Under the pieces are notes generated by a model that worked only from the letters and a program-made list of their open reading frames with translations, was not told the origin of the DNA and did not search any database. 60,573 nucleotides of DNA from Rhodobacter sp. NTK016B (lineage in GTDB: Bacteria; Pseudomonadota; Alphaproteobacteria; Rhodobacterales; Rhodobacteraceae). The stretch is from assembly GCF_017303295.1 (NCBI RefSeq), contig NZ_JAFKOK010000020.1, positions 1 through 60,573 on the forward strand, read 5' to 3'. The position numbers and the translations under genes are program-made. Below, piece after piece: positions 1 to 10,800 of this stretch (position 1 is its first letter; the number at the start of each line of letters is the position of its first letter).

Positions 1-21
1 TGGCGGATGGGGTGTCCGCCA
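1..21. other. attL: attL core and attP inverted-repeat half
   Basis: Bases 1-14 (TGGCGGATGGGGTG) are repeated exactly at 60560-60573. The complement, CACCCCATCCGCCA, fits a tRNA 3' end: acceptor strand CCCATCC, discriminator G, then CCA. Bases 15-21 (TCCGCCA) are the exact reverse complement of bases 1-7. The core is therefore two 7-bp inverted arms around the 7-bp spacer TGGGGTG, the usual form of a tyrosine-recombinase crossover site. Seen: the repeats. Inferred: integration in a tRNA gene. Confidence 0.85.
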
Positions 22-48
22 CGCACACGCCCAGAAATATAAAAATCA

Positions 49-501
49 ATGCGTTACACGCTTCCGGCGCCGAAAAAGTGCAGCAAAGCGTGTAGCAAAA
101 TGGGATGTATTTCAGTGGCCAGAAAAACAGCTGAATGGATCGGTCGGACTGACGATACGCCGCCCCCGCCTCGGGTGAAGGAACGCATTCTGCGAGCGCA
201 CGGGAACCGATGCGCGATCACACAGCGCGAGTTCGGGCCGGGCGACACAATCGAGTTCGACCACATCCTTGCTCTGACCAATGGCGGCGAGAACCGGGAA
301 GGAAACCTGCAGCCCGTCCTGTCGACCGCTCACAAAGAGAAATCTCGCGCCGATGTGCGGATCCGCGCAAAGAACAGTCGTGTGTTCAAGAAGCGGAACG
401 GCATCAACTCGGGGCCGAAGCGGAAGATCCCCGGCTCCAAGGGGACGGGGATGCGCAAGGGCGTCGATGGGAGTGTGCGCTTCGTGAGGGAAGAGCGCTA
501 G
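49..501 (+). CDS. HNH endonuclease
   Basis: This 150-aa protein has a C-terminal HNH nuclease core. The first histidine lies in the motif IEFDHILALTNGGENREGN (about residues 70-88) and the final one in LSTAHKEK. The N-terminus is basic with two Cys pairs, and the C-terminus is Lys/Arg-rich. HNH proteins encoded near phage ends often assist terminase-mediated DNA cutting, but here the terminase genes are 40 kb away, so that role is uncertain. It is the only rightward gene at this end and begins 49 bp inside attL, with little room for its own promoter. Its stop overlaps the Rz1 stop on the other strand through a shared CTAG (498-501). The integrase-side promoter at 60498-60525 would read into it after circularisation. 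Confidence 0.85.
   Translation: MRYTLPAPKKCSKACSKMGCISVARKTAEWIGRTDDTPPPPRVKERILRAHGNRCAITQREFGPGDTIEFDHILALTNGGENREGNLQPVLSTAHKEKSRADVRIRAKNSRVFKKRNGINSGPKRKIPGSKGTGMRKGVDGSVRFVREER
78..100 (+). repeat. putative integrase arm-type sites (left)
   Basis: Two same-orientation copies of a GTGCAGCAAAA-like motif occur at 78-87 (GTGCAGCAAA) and 90-100 (GTGTAGCAAAA), inside the start of the HNH gene. Two matching copies sit at 60439 and 60462 on the other side of attP. Pairs of identical short repeats flanking the core are typical of tyrosine integrase arm sites. The role is inferred, because the motif also occurs elsewhere in the window. Confidence 0.45.
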
Positions 502-713
502 CCTTCCTCGCCACATCCCGCGTCGATCCGAGCGATGAGGACGCGACCAGTGGCGCGGGATAGGGGCCCGCCGTCCGCAGCGAGGGCCGCTGCGTGAGCC
601 GTGCGGTCCTCAGCTGTCCCGTCGCACAAGGGGCGGCTCGCGGCGGGGTCCACGCCCGCGCCGAAGCAACCACTCAAGATCATCGTCAGGGTCAGCGTGG
701 CCAACGTCCGCAT
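498..713 (-). CDS. outer-membrane spanin subunit (Rz1-like lipoprotein)
   Basis: The 71-aa product starts MRTLATLTLTMILSGCFGAG: a short charged start, a hydrophobic stretch, and a lipobox (LSGC) with the lipidated Cys at residue 16. This is the structure of an Rz1-type outer-membrane spanin. The gene starts inside the Rz-like gene (610-900) in another frame and runs past its end, the classic overlapped spanin arrangement. With its partner it would fuse inner and outer membranes as the last step of lysis. The mature part is only about 55 residues and is not especially proline-rich. The stop shares CTAG with the convergent HNH gene. Confidence 0.75.
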   Translation of the reverse strand: MRTLATLTLTMILSGCFGAGVDPAASRPLCDGTAEDRTAHAAALAADGGPLSRATGRVLIARIDAGCGEEG

Positions 714-900
714 TGTCCATCCTTTCGCGCGTGGCGGCGTTCCGCCGCAGGTCTTCGAGGTCGCGCGCATCGTTCGCGCGCCGCTGCACAGCCCGGTCGC
801 GGCGCGCCAGATAAATCGCGGCGCCGGCCAATATGGCCAGCGCGCCGAGTATCCAGCGGCCCAACGTGCTGCGGGCAAACCAAGTCGCTAGCCAGGTCAT
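610..900 (-). CDS. inner-membrane spanin subunit (Rz-like)
   Basis: The 96-aa product starts MTWLATWFARSTLGRWILGALAILAGAAIYLARRDRAV: one N-terminal membrane segment (about residues 14-31) followed by a charged, helix-forming periplasmic part rich in Arg, Asp and Glu. This is the layout of an inner-membrane spanin. Its ATG overlaps the endolysin stop by one base (TGATG), implying translational coupling. The Rz1-like gene starts inside it. Identification rests on topology, position after the endolysin and the nested lipoprotein, because spanin sequences are poorly conserved. Confidence 0.75.
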   Translation of the reverse strand: MTWLATWFARSTLGRWILGALAILAGAAIYLARRDRAVQRRANDARDLEDLRRNAATRERMDNADVGHADPDDDLEWLLRRGRGPRREPPLVRRDS

Positions 901-1880
901 CACCGCCCCATATGCTTGCCGGTGCGGGCGTCTTCGACGCGCGCGTCGCGGATTTTGCCGAAGAAGTGCCATGCGAGCAGCGCGCAGGCGCCAACGAGCA
1001 GGACCGGCCAGTAGGCGACCAGAACGCCCTGAGCCTTTTCCATCACCCCAACAGCGCCGTCGAGCGCCTGAGATGCTTCGTCGGTGCGCTCGGCCACCAC
1101 ACCGATTGCGCCAGCGGCTGTCGTGACGCCCGTGAGGGCTTGGCCCTGATCGGCGGCTTGGACGGTACGGCTTCCGGTTTCGCGCAAGTCGGACGCGCTC
1201 ACGGCGCGCGCCGGTCTAGCGCTCGCGAAACCGAGGTAGTCCCAAGTCACCCCTCCCACAATGCCATCGGTGTCGATGAAGTTCTCACCCTGGAACGCAA
1301 GCACGGCGCCGCGCATCCGCGGCCCGAAGATCCCGTCGATATGACCGGGAAAGAAGCCGAGGTCGCGCAGGCGCTCCTGCGCCTCGCGCACAGCAGGGCC
1401 CCGGGAACCGAGCTGCAGGACCGGCCTTCTGGAAGCGTCGGCCTCGACGGCACGGCGAAACCCGAGGACGCGGGAGACAGGGTAGGCACGGTCCGAGACC
1501 TTGTTGCCTTGGTTCCCCCCTCTGACGATGACGTGATCGCCCTCGAAACGAACGAGGAAAGCGACGTGGCCCTGCCAGCTGTCGGGCGATACGCGCCAAA
1601 ACACAACGACATCGCCGGGCAGCGCCTCGCGCATCGAGACGCCTGCGCCCCATTGGAGGTAGGAGCGGGCGTTGAGGCGCCCCGTGTTCTCGATCCCCAG
1701 CTCAGCGAGGACTGCGCCCACGAACGCGGCACACCAAGGCGTCTCGTCGGGCTCAGTCGCCCGCCCGCCGGAGGCTTCGAAGTAAGCCTGAACTGTCGGA
1801 TTGTGCTGGGCGCCGGGCCATTCTTCGACCCCAAGATGGCGACCGGCTGCTTCAAGGATTGCCGGGTTGAAGTTGGTCAT
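900..1880 (-). CDS. endolysin: NlpC/P60-like peptidase with peptidoglycan-binding domain and C-terminal membrane anchor
   Basis: The 326-aa lysin has three parts. Residues 1-140 resemble the TIGR02594-type NlpC/P60-like peptidase fold: Cys50 in TPWCAAFVGAV, His105 in WQGHVAFLV and Asn123 fit a Cys-His-Asn triad. Residues about 154-217 are a PG_binding_1 domain (LQLGSRGPAVREAQERLRDLG). Residues about 286-307 are a hydrophobic segment (VLVAYWPVLLVGACALLAWHFF) followed by a basic tail. There is no signal peptide. A C-terminal membrane segment is unusual for an endolysin and could act as an anchor or a holin-like release element; no separate holin is evident next to it. The gene follows the giant gene (stop at 1893) and is coupled to the Rz-like gene. 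Confidence 0.85.
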   Translation of the reverse strand: MTNFNPAILEAAGRHLGVEEWPGAQHNPTVQAYFEASGGRATEPDETPWCAAFVGAVLAELGIENTGRLNARSYLQWGAGVSMREALPGDVVVFWRVSPDSWQGHVAFLVRFEGDHVIVRGGNQGNKVSDRAYPVSRVLGFRRAVEADASRRPVLQLGSRGPAVREAQERLRDLGFFPGHIDGIFGPRMRGAVLAFQGENFIDTDGIVGGVTWDYLGFASARPARAVSASDLRETGSRTVQAADQGQALTGVTTAAGAIGVVAERTDEASQALDGAVGVMEKAQGVLVAYWPVLLVGACALLAWHFFGKIRDARVEDARTGKHMGR

Positions 1881-1892
1881 TGCTGTTGTTCC

Positions 1893-4800
1893 TCAGTCGT
1901 AAATAGAAAGTGGCGCGTTCGCTCGGATGCGCTGATCGAGCCGCGAGTTGAGCCGCACGCCGCCGTCCATCTGTGCTCGTGCCCGGGAGCGCGAGCGCAG
2001 GGAAGTTCGGAGGGTTTGGCTGGTGATGGCGTAATCAGGGTTTTCAGCGTTGAACTGCCTGATCCGCGAGGTGATCCCCTCGGAGAGCGGCTCACCAGCG
2101 CTCACTTCGCGATCGACATCTCTCAAGATGCGCGAACGCTCGGAGGTGATGCGCTGCTCTTCGTTTTTCATCCAACGGTTCGTTTCATACCGCTCAGCAA
2201 CGCGCGCGGGGGTGAAACCAAGAGCCTGCGTGAGCGCTTGAATCGGAGAGACATCATCGAGGATTGAGTTGCCGCTGATCGTCGTCACGCCGTCCGTGCC
2301 ATAGCGATAAGCGCGCATGAGGTCGCGGAAGAACTTGGGCAGGGCCGTCTCCGCGCCTCGCCAGACTTCGCCTTCCATGGCGATGCCCCAGCCACGGAAG
2401 GCGTTCTGGGCCATGCCGGGAATCGGCCCGAGGAACTGTTCGGCCCAATAGCGGTAGAGGTCGTCGCCCTCAAGCTGACGGCTCGGGCGCCGGAACCACA
2501 ACTCGGGCATGCCGATCCTTCCTGAGAGGTCGATCCCGGTCAGGTGCCCAGGGGCGCCGTTCAATATGATCCCAGCGAGGTCGCGTCCGAGCAAGTTGAC
2601 CAACGCATCCTTGACCTCTTTCTCCACATCGTCGCTGTCGCCGGGGGTGAACATGGCGGCCAGCGTCGTAAGAAGGCTGTATCCCCATGTTCCTGTGATG
2701 CCTGCCGACGCCATCATCATGCCGGTGATGCCGATGACCTGCGCGCGGGCCTCCGCCTTCGCTTCAGGCGTCTCCCCCCGGAACGCCTGGTGCGTGTCGC
2801 GGAACAAGCGATAGATCATGTTGAGCTGGAAGTTGCGGAAGGTCAGCAGCACCCGAAGGAAGTCGTTCTGCTGCACGCGCGGGCGGCTGTCGCTGTCATA
2901 GTTGAAATGCGTTTTCCATGTCAGCTCGCCCGCCTTGTCGATCGCCGCATCGGTATCGAGGCCATTTTCGCGCGCCATACGGAAGGCCGCGATGAAGGTG
3001 ATCTCGCGGTTCAGTCGCTCGGCGTGGTGGAACAGGAACGCAATGGGGCGCATCAGGCGTTGGCGGATGTCGCTATATTCGACACCCGATTCCGAAACTC
3101 CGGCGAGATCATGAGCCTGGCTCTTGTCCACGATACCGCGGCGATACGCCTCTTTGATCGCAAGGCGTTCTTCAGCGCTGAGCGACTTAGCGTTCTCGAC
3201 CGCGCCGCGGCCCATGCCGAATTCGCGCAAGCCACGCATCAGGTGCCTGCTGGCGCGGGCCGCGCCGCCCTTTTTGAATGCTGCTGCCAGCACCGGGACG
3301 CCGACCACAGCAGTCTGCGTCAAGTTCACCATCGCCGCCGCTGGCGTAACCCCCAAGTAGTAGATGAAGGCCGCGCCTGTCGCCCATGTCGACCAAGCGG
3401 AGGTCTTGGGGTTCATGATCCACTCGTGGCGCATGACCATCTCATTGACCACCGCTGTGGCGCGGTTCGGATCGGTGGCTTTGACGGCCTCTCGCTCCGC
3501 ATCATCGAGTGCCATCTTCATCTGCATGCCGTGTTTCAGGCGCGCGAGCTGATGCGCGGAGTGGAACATCTGCCGGGCGTAGTTTCGGAACGCATCACGG
3601 GCAAAGCCGGGCGTCCCCTTGCGGTGCAGACGGCTCTTGCGGATCGAAAAGTCAGGCAGTGTCTCAAGATATCGTTGCCAGATCGAATCCATCAACTCGG
3701 GATCTTCGATCGACAGCCCGATCATCTCCTCGACATCAGCGACGAACGTAGGGTCCACCTCTGTCTTGCCTTCGAAGGTGTTCAGCAGCCCGGTTTTTAC
3801 CGTGTGGCCCGGGTGCTCGCGGCGCAGGCGGTTCGCCTCTCGGATTTGGGCGCGCTCGCTCTCAAACTTGGAGAACGAGACGACCCGGCCATCTTCGTCT
3901 TTGACGGTGACGAAGTAATTCCCATGGCGCATCAACGGGAAATACGGCGCATCGACCTCGTTCTGTTCCAGTAGGAGGCGAAGGGATGCGAGCCGCGACG
4001 CGCGGCCATACCCGTCGCGCTTTTTCACCGCCGCGAATTGGGCGGCCGCCTCGGCTTCCGCCTCATCGCGTTCGGCACCCTCTAAGCCGTCTTCCTCGAT
4101 CTGGTTCAGGGCATCCTCGTACCGCAAGCGAGCGCGCTTGAGGTTGATCTCCATCGCGGCTTTTACGTTGTCCTCGATGATCTGGCGCTCAGTTGCTGCA
4201 GCTTCGAGGTAGGAGTTCCGGACCCTGCGGTAGATCTGCTGTGCCTGCTCTGGCAACGCGTCGAACCGCTCGCGCAGGGTTGCGTAAGCCTCGCGCCGCT
4301 CCTCCACCATTGCCGCGTAACCGGCCTTGCGCTCTCTCGAGCGCCGTTCGCGGACACTGAATTCTTCGCCGGGGTCGATTCCTGCAATCGTCGCGTCATG
4401 CATAAGATCCATGAGCGCATCGTTCTCTTTGCCATTGCGCATCAGGAAGGACCGCCAGTCATCCATGACCTCGGCGGCGGCGGCCTGCCGATCATTCCGC
4501 ATCGCGCCCATGGCGTGTTTGTGGCGCAGGTAGGTCTTGGCGCTCGGGATGCCGCCAGCAAGCTCTTGGTACAGCGGCTCGCCGGGTACCAATGCGAGGA
4601 TGTTATAGCGTGGGCTCTTGCCGCCCATCGCGTCGGTCAGCATTTGCCCGACGATACCTCGTTCCTTCTCACCTGTGATCCGTGTGCCGCCGAGCAGCTC
4701 GCGCGAGTATTCAGCCGCCCGAGAGGCGAACCGCCCGGTCGGCCGCCGCGGCTGATCCGCGCGGCTTTCCGCGACGCGCGGCATGGTGCTCTCCCGAAAA

Positions 4801-7800
4801 GGGTTCATGCTATAGGGCGGCGCCTCGCGCTGCCCCACGGAGCCGCTGGCGATCTTTTCGAACGTCATCGCGGCGGACTGGAACCCGCGCGCACGCACTG
4901 CATTGGCCAGGGCCTCGAAGAATGCCCGGATCTTGGCGAAAGCAGCGGCAACGCCCGACCGATGATCCCGGTTGGCCGCCCACGCGCGGTATTGCTCAGC
5001 AATCACCTCTTCGACCAAAGCGCGCCCAGACAGTTCCGGGTATCGCGCTGCCACCTCATCAGAGGCGATCATCCCTTCGCGCGCAGCACGCACTAGTCCG
5101 CGCCACTCGGACTGCGTGAAAAGGCCGTATTCCTTGCCCCAGAGATCGGCATCGGCCAGCGCGTGAATGATCTCGTGCCGGATCACGCCGACATGATCGT
5201 CGTTTCGGGAGGCGTAGACCGTCGCGCGGCCAACGCCGCGTTCATAAAGGCCTTCGCGGTTCGGCCGCGTGAACGCCTTGATCACGCGGGCAGTCACCTT
5301 GCCGGTGAGCCCGTGGCGCTGCATTTCGACGTCCACCTCGCTCGCCGCTGTCTTGATGTCGGCATTGCTCAGCGAGGGAGGGAAGACGTTTTCCTTGGTG
5401 GCCTTGCGCGACTCGCGTTGAATATCGGCGGCGTCGAATACCTCGGCCACGTCCCAGCTCACCTTGCCAGACTCGCTGGTCATGCGCTTTGCTACAACGA
5501 CAGCGGCGCCGTCATCGCTATCAGCCTCAAAGAATGCGTAGGTGTCGCCCAGCTTCCCGCCCTTCGGGGTGTACGATTGCCCCGATAGGACACCGATCTC
5601 AGCGGTGTAGGTCTTGCCCGCGTTCGAGAAGACGAAAGCCGACGCCCCGTCTTCTGGCTTCAGGGGCTTGTCGTCGTTGGACTTGATGAGGTCGCGGCCC
5701 TTGGTATCCATGTCCGCAAAGCGGTTCGTCCTGCCAAGGCGGTTCTCGGCCTGTTTGACCTCTGCGATGCGAACCAGCGCCGATAGCACGGCCAGCCGCC
5801 GCCGCAGCGCTTCGATCTTGCGCCGATCAACGGATGCCTCCGCGCGCTCCTTCATTTTGGGCAGCGATTGTTCCAGTCTGGTGATGCGGTTGCGCTGGTA
5901 CCGCGCTTCACTCTCCATGACCGCGGCGATATGCGAAGGCTGCAACGATGCTGCGAGCCGCATCGATGCTAGAGGGTTCTTCGCAACGACCTCTGAATTG
6001 GTCAGCGGAACCTCGTAGGTGTCACCGACACTGGCCCAGGCGCTATAGTAGATCGTTTCAGCCTTCGCGCCTTCATGGGCGACCACATAGACCGGGATCT
6101 GGCCGACCATGATCGGATCGGAGGCACCGGTCCGGTCGCGGGCTTGCGCGATCGCTTTCTTGATCGCCGCAGCGAAGGAGTCGAGTTTCATATCGAAGTA
6201 GACGGGCGCTTTGAGGTCGAACTTCGGCAGGGGTTTCCGAGGGGCCTCCGGGTTGGCCTCGTTTTCTTCGCGGACTTTCTCGGCCTCTTTCTCAAAGCGC
6301 GCGCGGGCGGCGTCATAGTTCTCCCGATCACGGGTGTAGCGCTCCCATGTCGATCCAGCGTCAGGGAAGGCTTCGAAGGTGACGGACTCTGCGCGCTCAG
6401 CCTTCGCAGCAGAGTCAGCCTTGTTCTGTTCGAACGCCGCGACGAAGGCTTTTCCTTCGTTCACAAGCGACATGATAGACGCTTGTTCAGCTTCGGTGTC
6501 CCGCAGCTCCTTTTCGGTTTCCATCTTGTCGAGGTAGATGCGATCCCCGGTCGATTGGGCCATGAACTGTGCATAGGAATCGGAGTCGGCGTTCGCATCC
6601 TCAACCACTGCATCTGCGCTCGCGGTCAGGAAGTCCTCGATCCCCTTGGCTTTCCGCTCAAGCACCTGCCACAGTACGACGTCCGATGTTTTCTCGGTGG
6701 CATAGGCGAGGATCTCGACCTCGAACCCCTCGGGATCGCGCTCGTACAGCTTGTTGCCCTGCCGGATGATGCGCCCCTCGCGCTGCTCCATGTCGCTGGG
6801 GCGCCAAGGCGCATCGATGTGATGCTCAGCGACGAGTCGCTCTTGGACGTTGGTCCCGGCACCCATCTTGAAGGTGGAGCCGATCAGCACGCGGACGGAG
6901 CCTTCGTTCACCTGGTCGAAGAGCCGCGCTTTGGCGTCCGCAGTGTTGTAGTCGTGGATGAACGCGACCTCCTGCTCAGGCACGCCATGCTCAACGAGGT
7001 AGGCCCGCAGGTCATCGTAGAAGGAAAAGCCGGTGTCGGCAGTCAGGGCTACAGACAGCAGCTCTTCGACGTTTTCGGAAAGCCACAGTTCAGCGGCCTC
7101 TGCGTGGTCGGCGCGTAGCTCACCGGAGCCGATCCGCTCTTCGATGGCATCGAACGCCGCCTGAAACGCGTCCTCATAGGTGCCCCCGATCTCTTCCACA
7201 CGCTTTGCACGGGCGCGGGCGGTCTTGCCATCGAGGCCCGCCTTCTCCCACGCAGAAGCCAAGGCCTTGCGCGCCTCAGCAGCCGCCGATTTCGTGGGGA
7301 CCGAGCTGTCCGCGAAAACGACTTGCGTGCCGCGGTCGGCATGCCATTCGCGATACTTGCGCAGGATCTGATCGCCGGAGGCCACGACCTTCGACTCTGC
7401 GAGCCTGCCAGCCGCGGGATCGACCGTCCTGATGTCGATCGACGCCTTGCGCGCGTCCGACAATACCCACAGCGCGTTGTCTTTCTTGGGGTATTCCTTG
7501 TTGCGAGAGTTGCGTTTGATGCCGTCCATGCGCATCACCAGGTAGTCGGTGAACTCTTCATGGTCTGCGGATGCCGCGATGGAGATCAGCTGCCGGCCGC
7601 CCAACCGGACCTTCGGCGTTGGGAACCGCGTCGGCTCGTTGGTGCCGTTCTCTGCATTCCGGCGCTCCATCTGCTCTCGATAGATGCGCTCAACGTCACC
7701 GCGCAGCAAAACATCCGAGAATGTGCGCCACAGCTCGGACAGCGGGCCGAGGTTGACCATGCCGATCAGCACATTCCGCTCTTTGAGCTTCATGGCAGGG

Positions 7801-10800
7801 GTGTATTCGAACCGCTTCTGCGTCTTGATGAACGTCGAGGCAAAGGCGTCGAAATGCATGAGGCCCATGTCGCGAAGGGTCTGCGGCGCCATGAACTTAA
7901 GGAAGCTGTAGACCTCCACCAGACTGTTCGAGACCGGCGTGCCGGTGAGCATGTCGACGTAGCCGTCCTTTTCGAAGATCGAGCGGGTCTTGATGTAGAG
8001 GTCGAGGGCGCGCTGAGAGCCGGAAGGGCTGTTCATCCCGACAATCCGCTCCATCGAAGTGGCGTATTCGAGGTTCTTGAACTCGTGCGCCTCATCAATG
8101 ACGAGACTGTCGATACCGGCCTCGGTGAAGTCAAAGCCGAGGCTCTCTTTCTGCATCGCCGCGAGCTTCTTCTCGACGCGATCCTTATACTTGTCGATGC
8201 GGGCTTGGATCTGGGCGGCAGTGCGACCGGACTCGCCGCTTGCTTTCGCCTCATTCAGCGCGTCTTCCAGATCATTCAGCTGCTCTTCCATGACCTTCTT
8301 GGTCATCTCTTCGCTGTTCTGGAAGTATTTCAGGGACGAGTGCCCGATGATCACGGCATCGAAGTCCCCGGTCGCGATCCGCGACAGAAGCTTGCGGCGG
8401 TTCGATGCCTCAAAATCCTTCTCGGACGCCACGAGGATGTTTGCGCCGGGATAGAGGGCGTAGAAATCGCGCCCCCATTGCGAAACGATGTGGTTTGGAA
8501 CCGAGATTACCGACTTTCGGACGAGCCCGAGGCGCCGCCGCTCCATGATCCCGGAAATCGCCGTGAACGTTTTGCCAGCGCCCACAACATGGTGGAGCAT
8601 CGTGGCTTTGGATTGGATCATCCGCCAGGCGCCGTTCTTCTGGCTATCGCGCAGATCGATCGCCGGGTTCGATCCGACCGGCCGGAAATACTTCACGCCG
8701 TCAAAGGAGCGCTGGACGACGACGTTGACCTTTTCGTTGAACGTGTCGACGACGAGTTGCTGGCGCTCGGGGTTCGCGAACACCCACTTCTCGAACTCAG
8801 CCGCCATCCGGTCCATAGCCGCGTTGGCTGCCTGCGTCTCTGCCTCGTTCTTGAAGCTCTCGCCCTTCGCCCCTTTGTCCCAGACAGTGATCGCCTTCCC
8901 GCGCATTGCGGCCTCTGCGATCTCGAAAGCGTCCTTTCGTTCGGTGGCGAAGAGCCGCCCGAAGTCATTCATCTCGGCGTTCCGGCCTGCGTCGGCGGTG
9001 AACGTGCCAAGGCGCTGGTTGATCGCCACCCTCGGGGAGCGGGCGCCCAGAACTTTCAGGAAGTCCTCGAACACCTGGCGTGGCATCCACATCGATCGCA
9101 TCGACGGCGTGATCTGCTCGGCGCGCTTCGGCGCGGGCATTGCCGCGCGCAAATGCTTCACGTTTTGCTGCTCACCATGTTCCAGCGCGACATCGATCTT
9201 CTGCGCGAGGTTGCCGGACAGGTATTCGTCGGCCAGAACGAACTGGCCCGTCTCGGGGTCGCGATACACAAGGGGGTTCTCGCCGGAGCGAAGCTCCGCG
9301 AGGGCGTCACCCACCGTTTGGCCAGTTAGGTCCGCGATCCGCTGGATGTCGAGGCGACCGAGTTCGCGCAACGAAATCTGCAGAGCATCAGCGGCGCTGT
9401 CAGCCGAGGCCGCAGGCTCATACGGTTTGATGACGCGTTCCGAAAGGATCGACGCCTCTTCGGCGCTTTCCTCGCGGCCGATCTTCTTGTCTGCTGGCTT
9501 GTACTTGATCTCCAACGCGCTCTCGACACCGGGCACACCCATCGTCAGCGCGTCGTTCAACCTGTTGTTCAGATAGCCGTGCGCCTTGACGAAAGCCCTA
9601 TAGTCCGCGGCGAGGCGACCGCGCATCCGCGTTAGGCGACGTTCTGGTTGGTCGCTTGCTTCCGCGCGCAGCAGGGCCTGCGTGTCGCGGCGAAGAGCCA
9701 AGAGTTTGCGGAGCCGGGTGAACCGGTCTGCCCCTATCCTTTTCTTCGCCACGGCATCATCGAGCGCCGCCAGCGCATCGCGCTCTTTCTTCTTGAAAAC
9801 AGGGGTTTCGGCGTAGAGCGGCTCTTTCAGGACGCGAATCGCGTCGAGCGCGGCTTTGCCCATGCCAGTCGGTGCGCTCTTCTTTACCTCGCCGCTCACG
9901 GATAGGGCGCCGGACGCCTCCATTGCGGCCTGGGCCGCGCTGATGGCATCCGCAATCTCGGTTTCGGAGCCGTCCTTCAAAGCGGCGGCAGCCGCACGCA
10001 TCGCTCGGGTGAGGTCGGTCAGCTCTGCAGCGCGTGGCCCCCACGGTGTTTCCTCGTCGACTTCGACCACTACGGCGTTGCCGGCACTGTCGTCGTCCAT
10101 CCGAAGAAACACCTTGTCTTCGGACGTGAGCATTGTTTCCCCGACACCCAGATCGGTCGTTGTCTTTTGGGCGAAAACAGCGGCCTCAAGCTGTTCAGTG
10201 CGGGTTGCGAGCTGCCCTTCGATTGCCGAGAGCTGAGCCGTCAGGCTGGCCGCAAAGTCGCGGCCATCGTCATGCAACGTGAACTCCAGCTCGTCTCCGT
10301 ACATCGTGCCGTCCATTGCCGGGCGACCGAGCAGTTTCTCGGGGTTCTTGGCGAAATAGCCGTTCAGCCGGACGCCTTCATGTCCCGGAAGCTCGGCGTC
10401 GGTTTTGAGCCAAGACAGGTCTCCCGCCGGGTCTCCCTCGGGCCGTTTCTGGAACCAAACGATGTCGGTCGTGACATCGGTGCCTGCATTCGCCTTGAAC
10501 GCCGTGTTGGGCATGCGCACCGCGCCAAGGAAGTCGAAATGCCTAGCGAGATACGACCGCGCTGAGGGGTTCGGTGTGTCGAGGAATCGGCTGGTGACAA
10601 CCATGCCCATGATCCCGCCAGGGCGGAGCAGCAAGCCGGTCTTGGCGATGATGTAGTTGTGCAGCGACATCTTCGGGATGTCGGGATGCATGTCCGAAGA
10701 GATCAACGACGACGAGAACGGGGGATTGCCAATAGCGATGTCCATCGTTCCCGCGCGGAATGGCGCGTGCTGGAAGCCCGTACCGTCGAAGATCGTCGCA

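Noticed and set aside
594-2267. Long open frame of 557 codons on the plus strand
   Set aside because: It is antisense to the endolysin and giant gene, lacks family motifs, and has the Arg/Ala-rich composition expected of shadow frames in high-GC DNA.
7323-9329. 668-codon plus-strand frame opposite the helicase part of the giant gene
   Set aside because: The opposite strand encodes clear SNF2 motifs in this interval; this frame shows only shadow composition.
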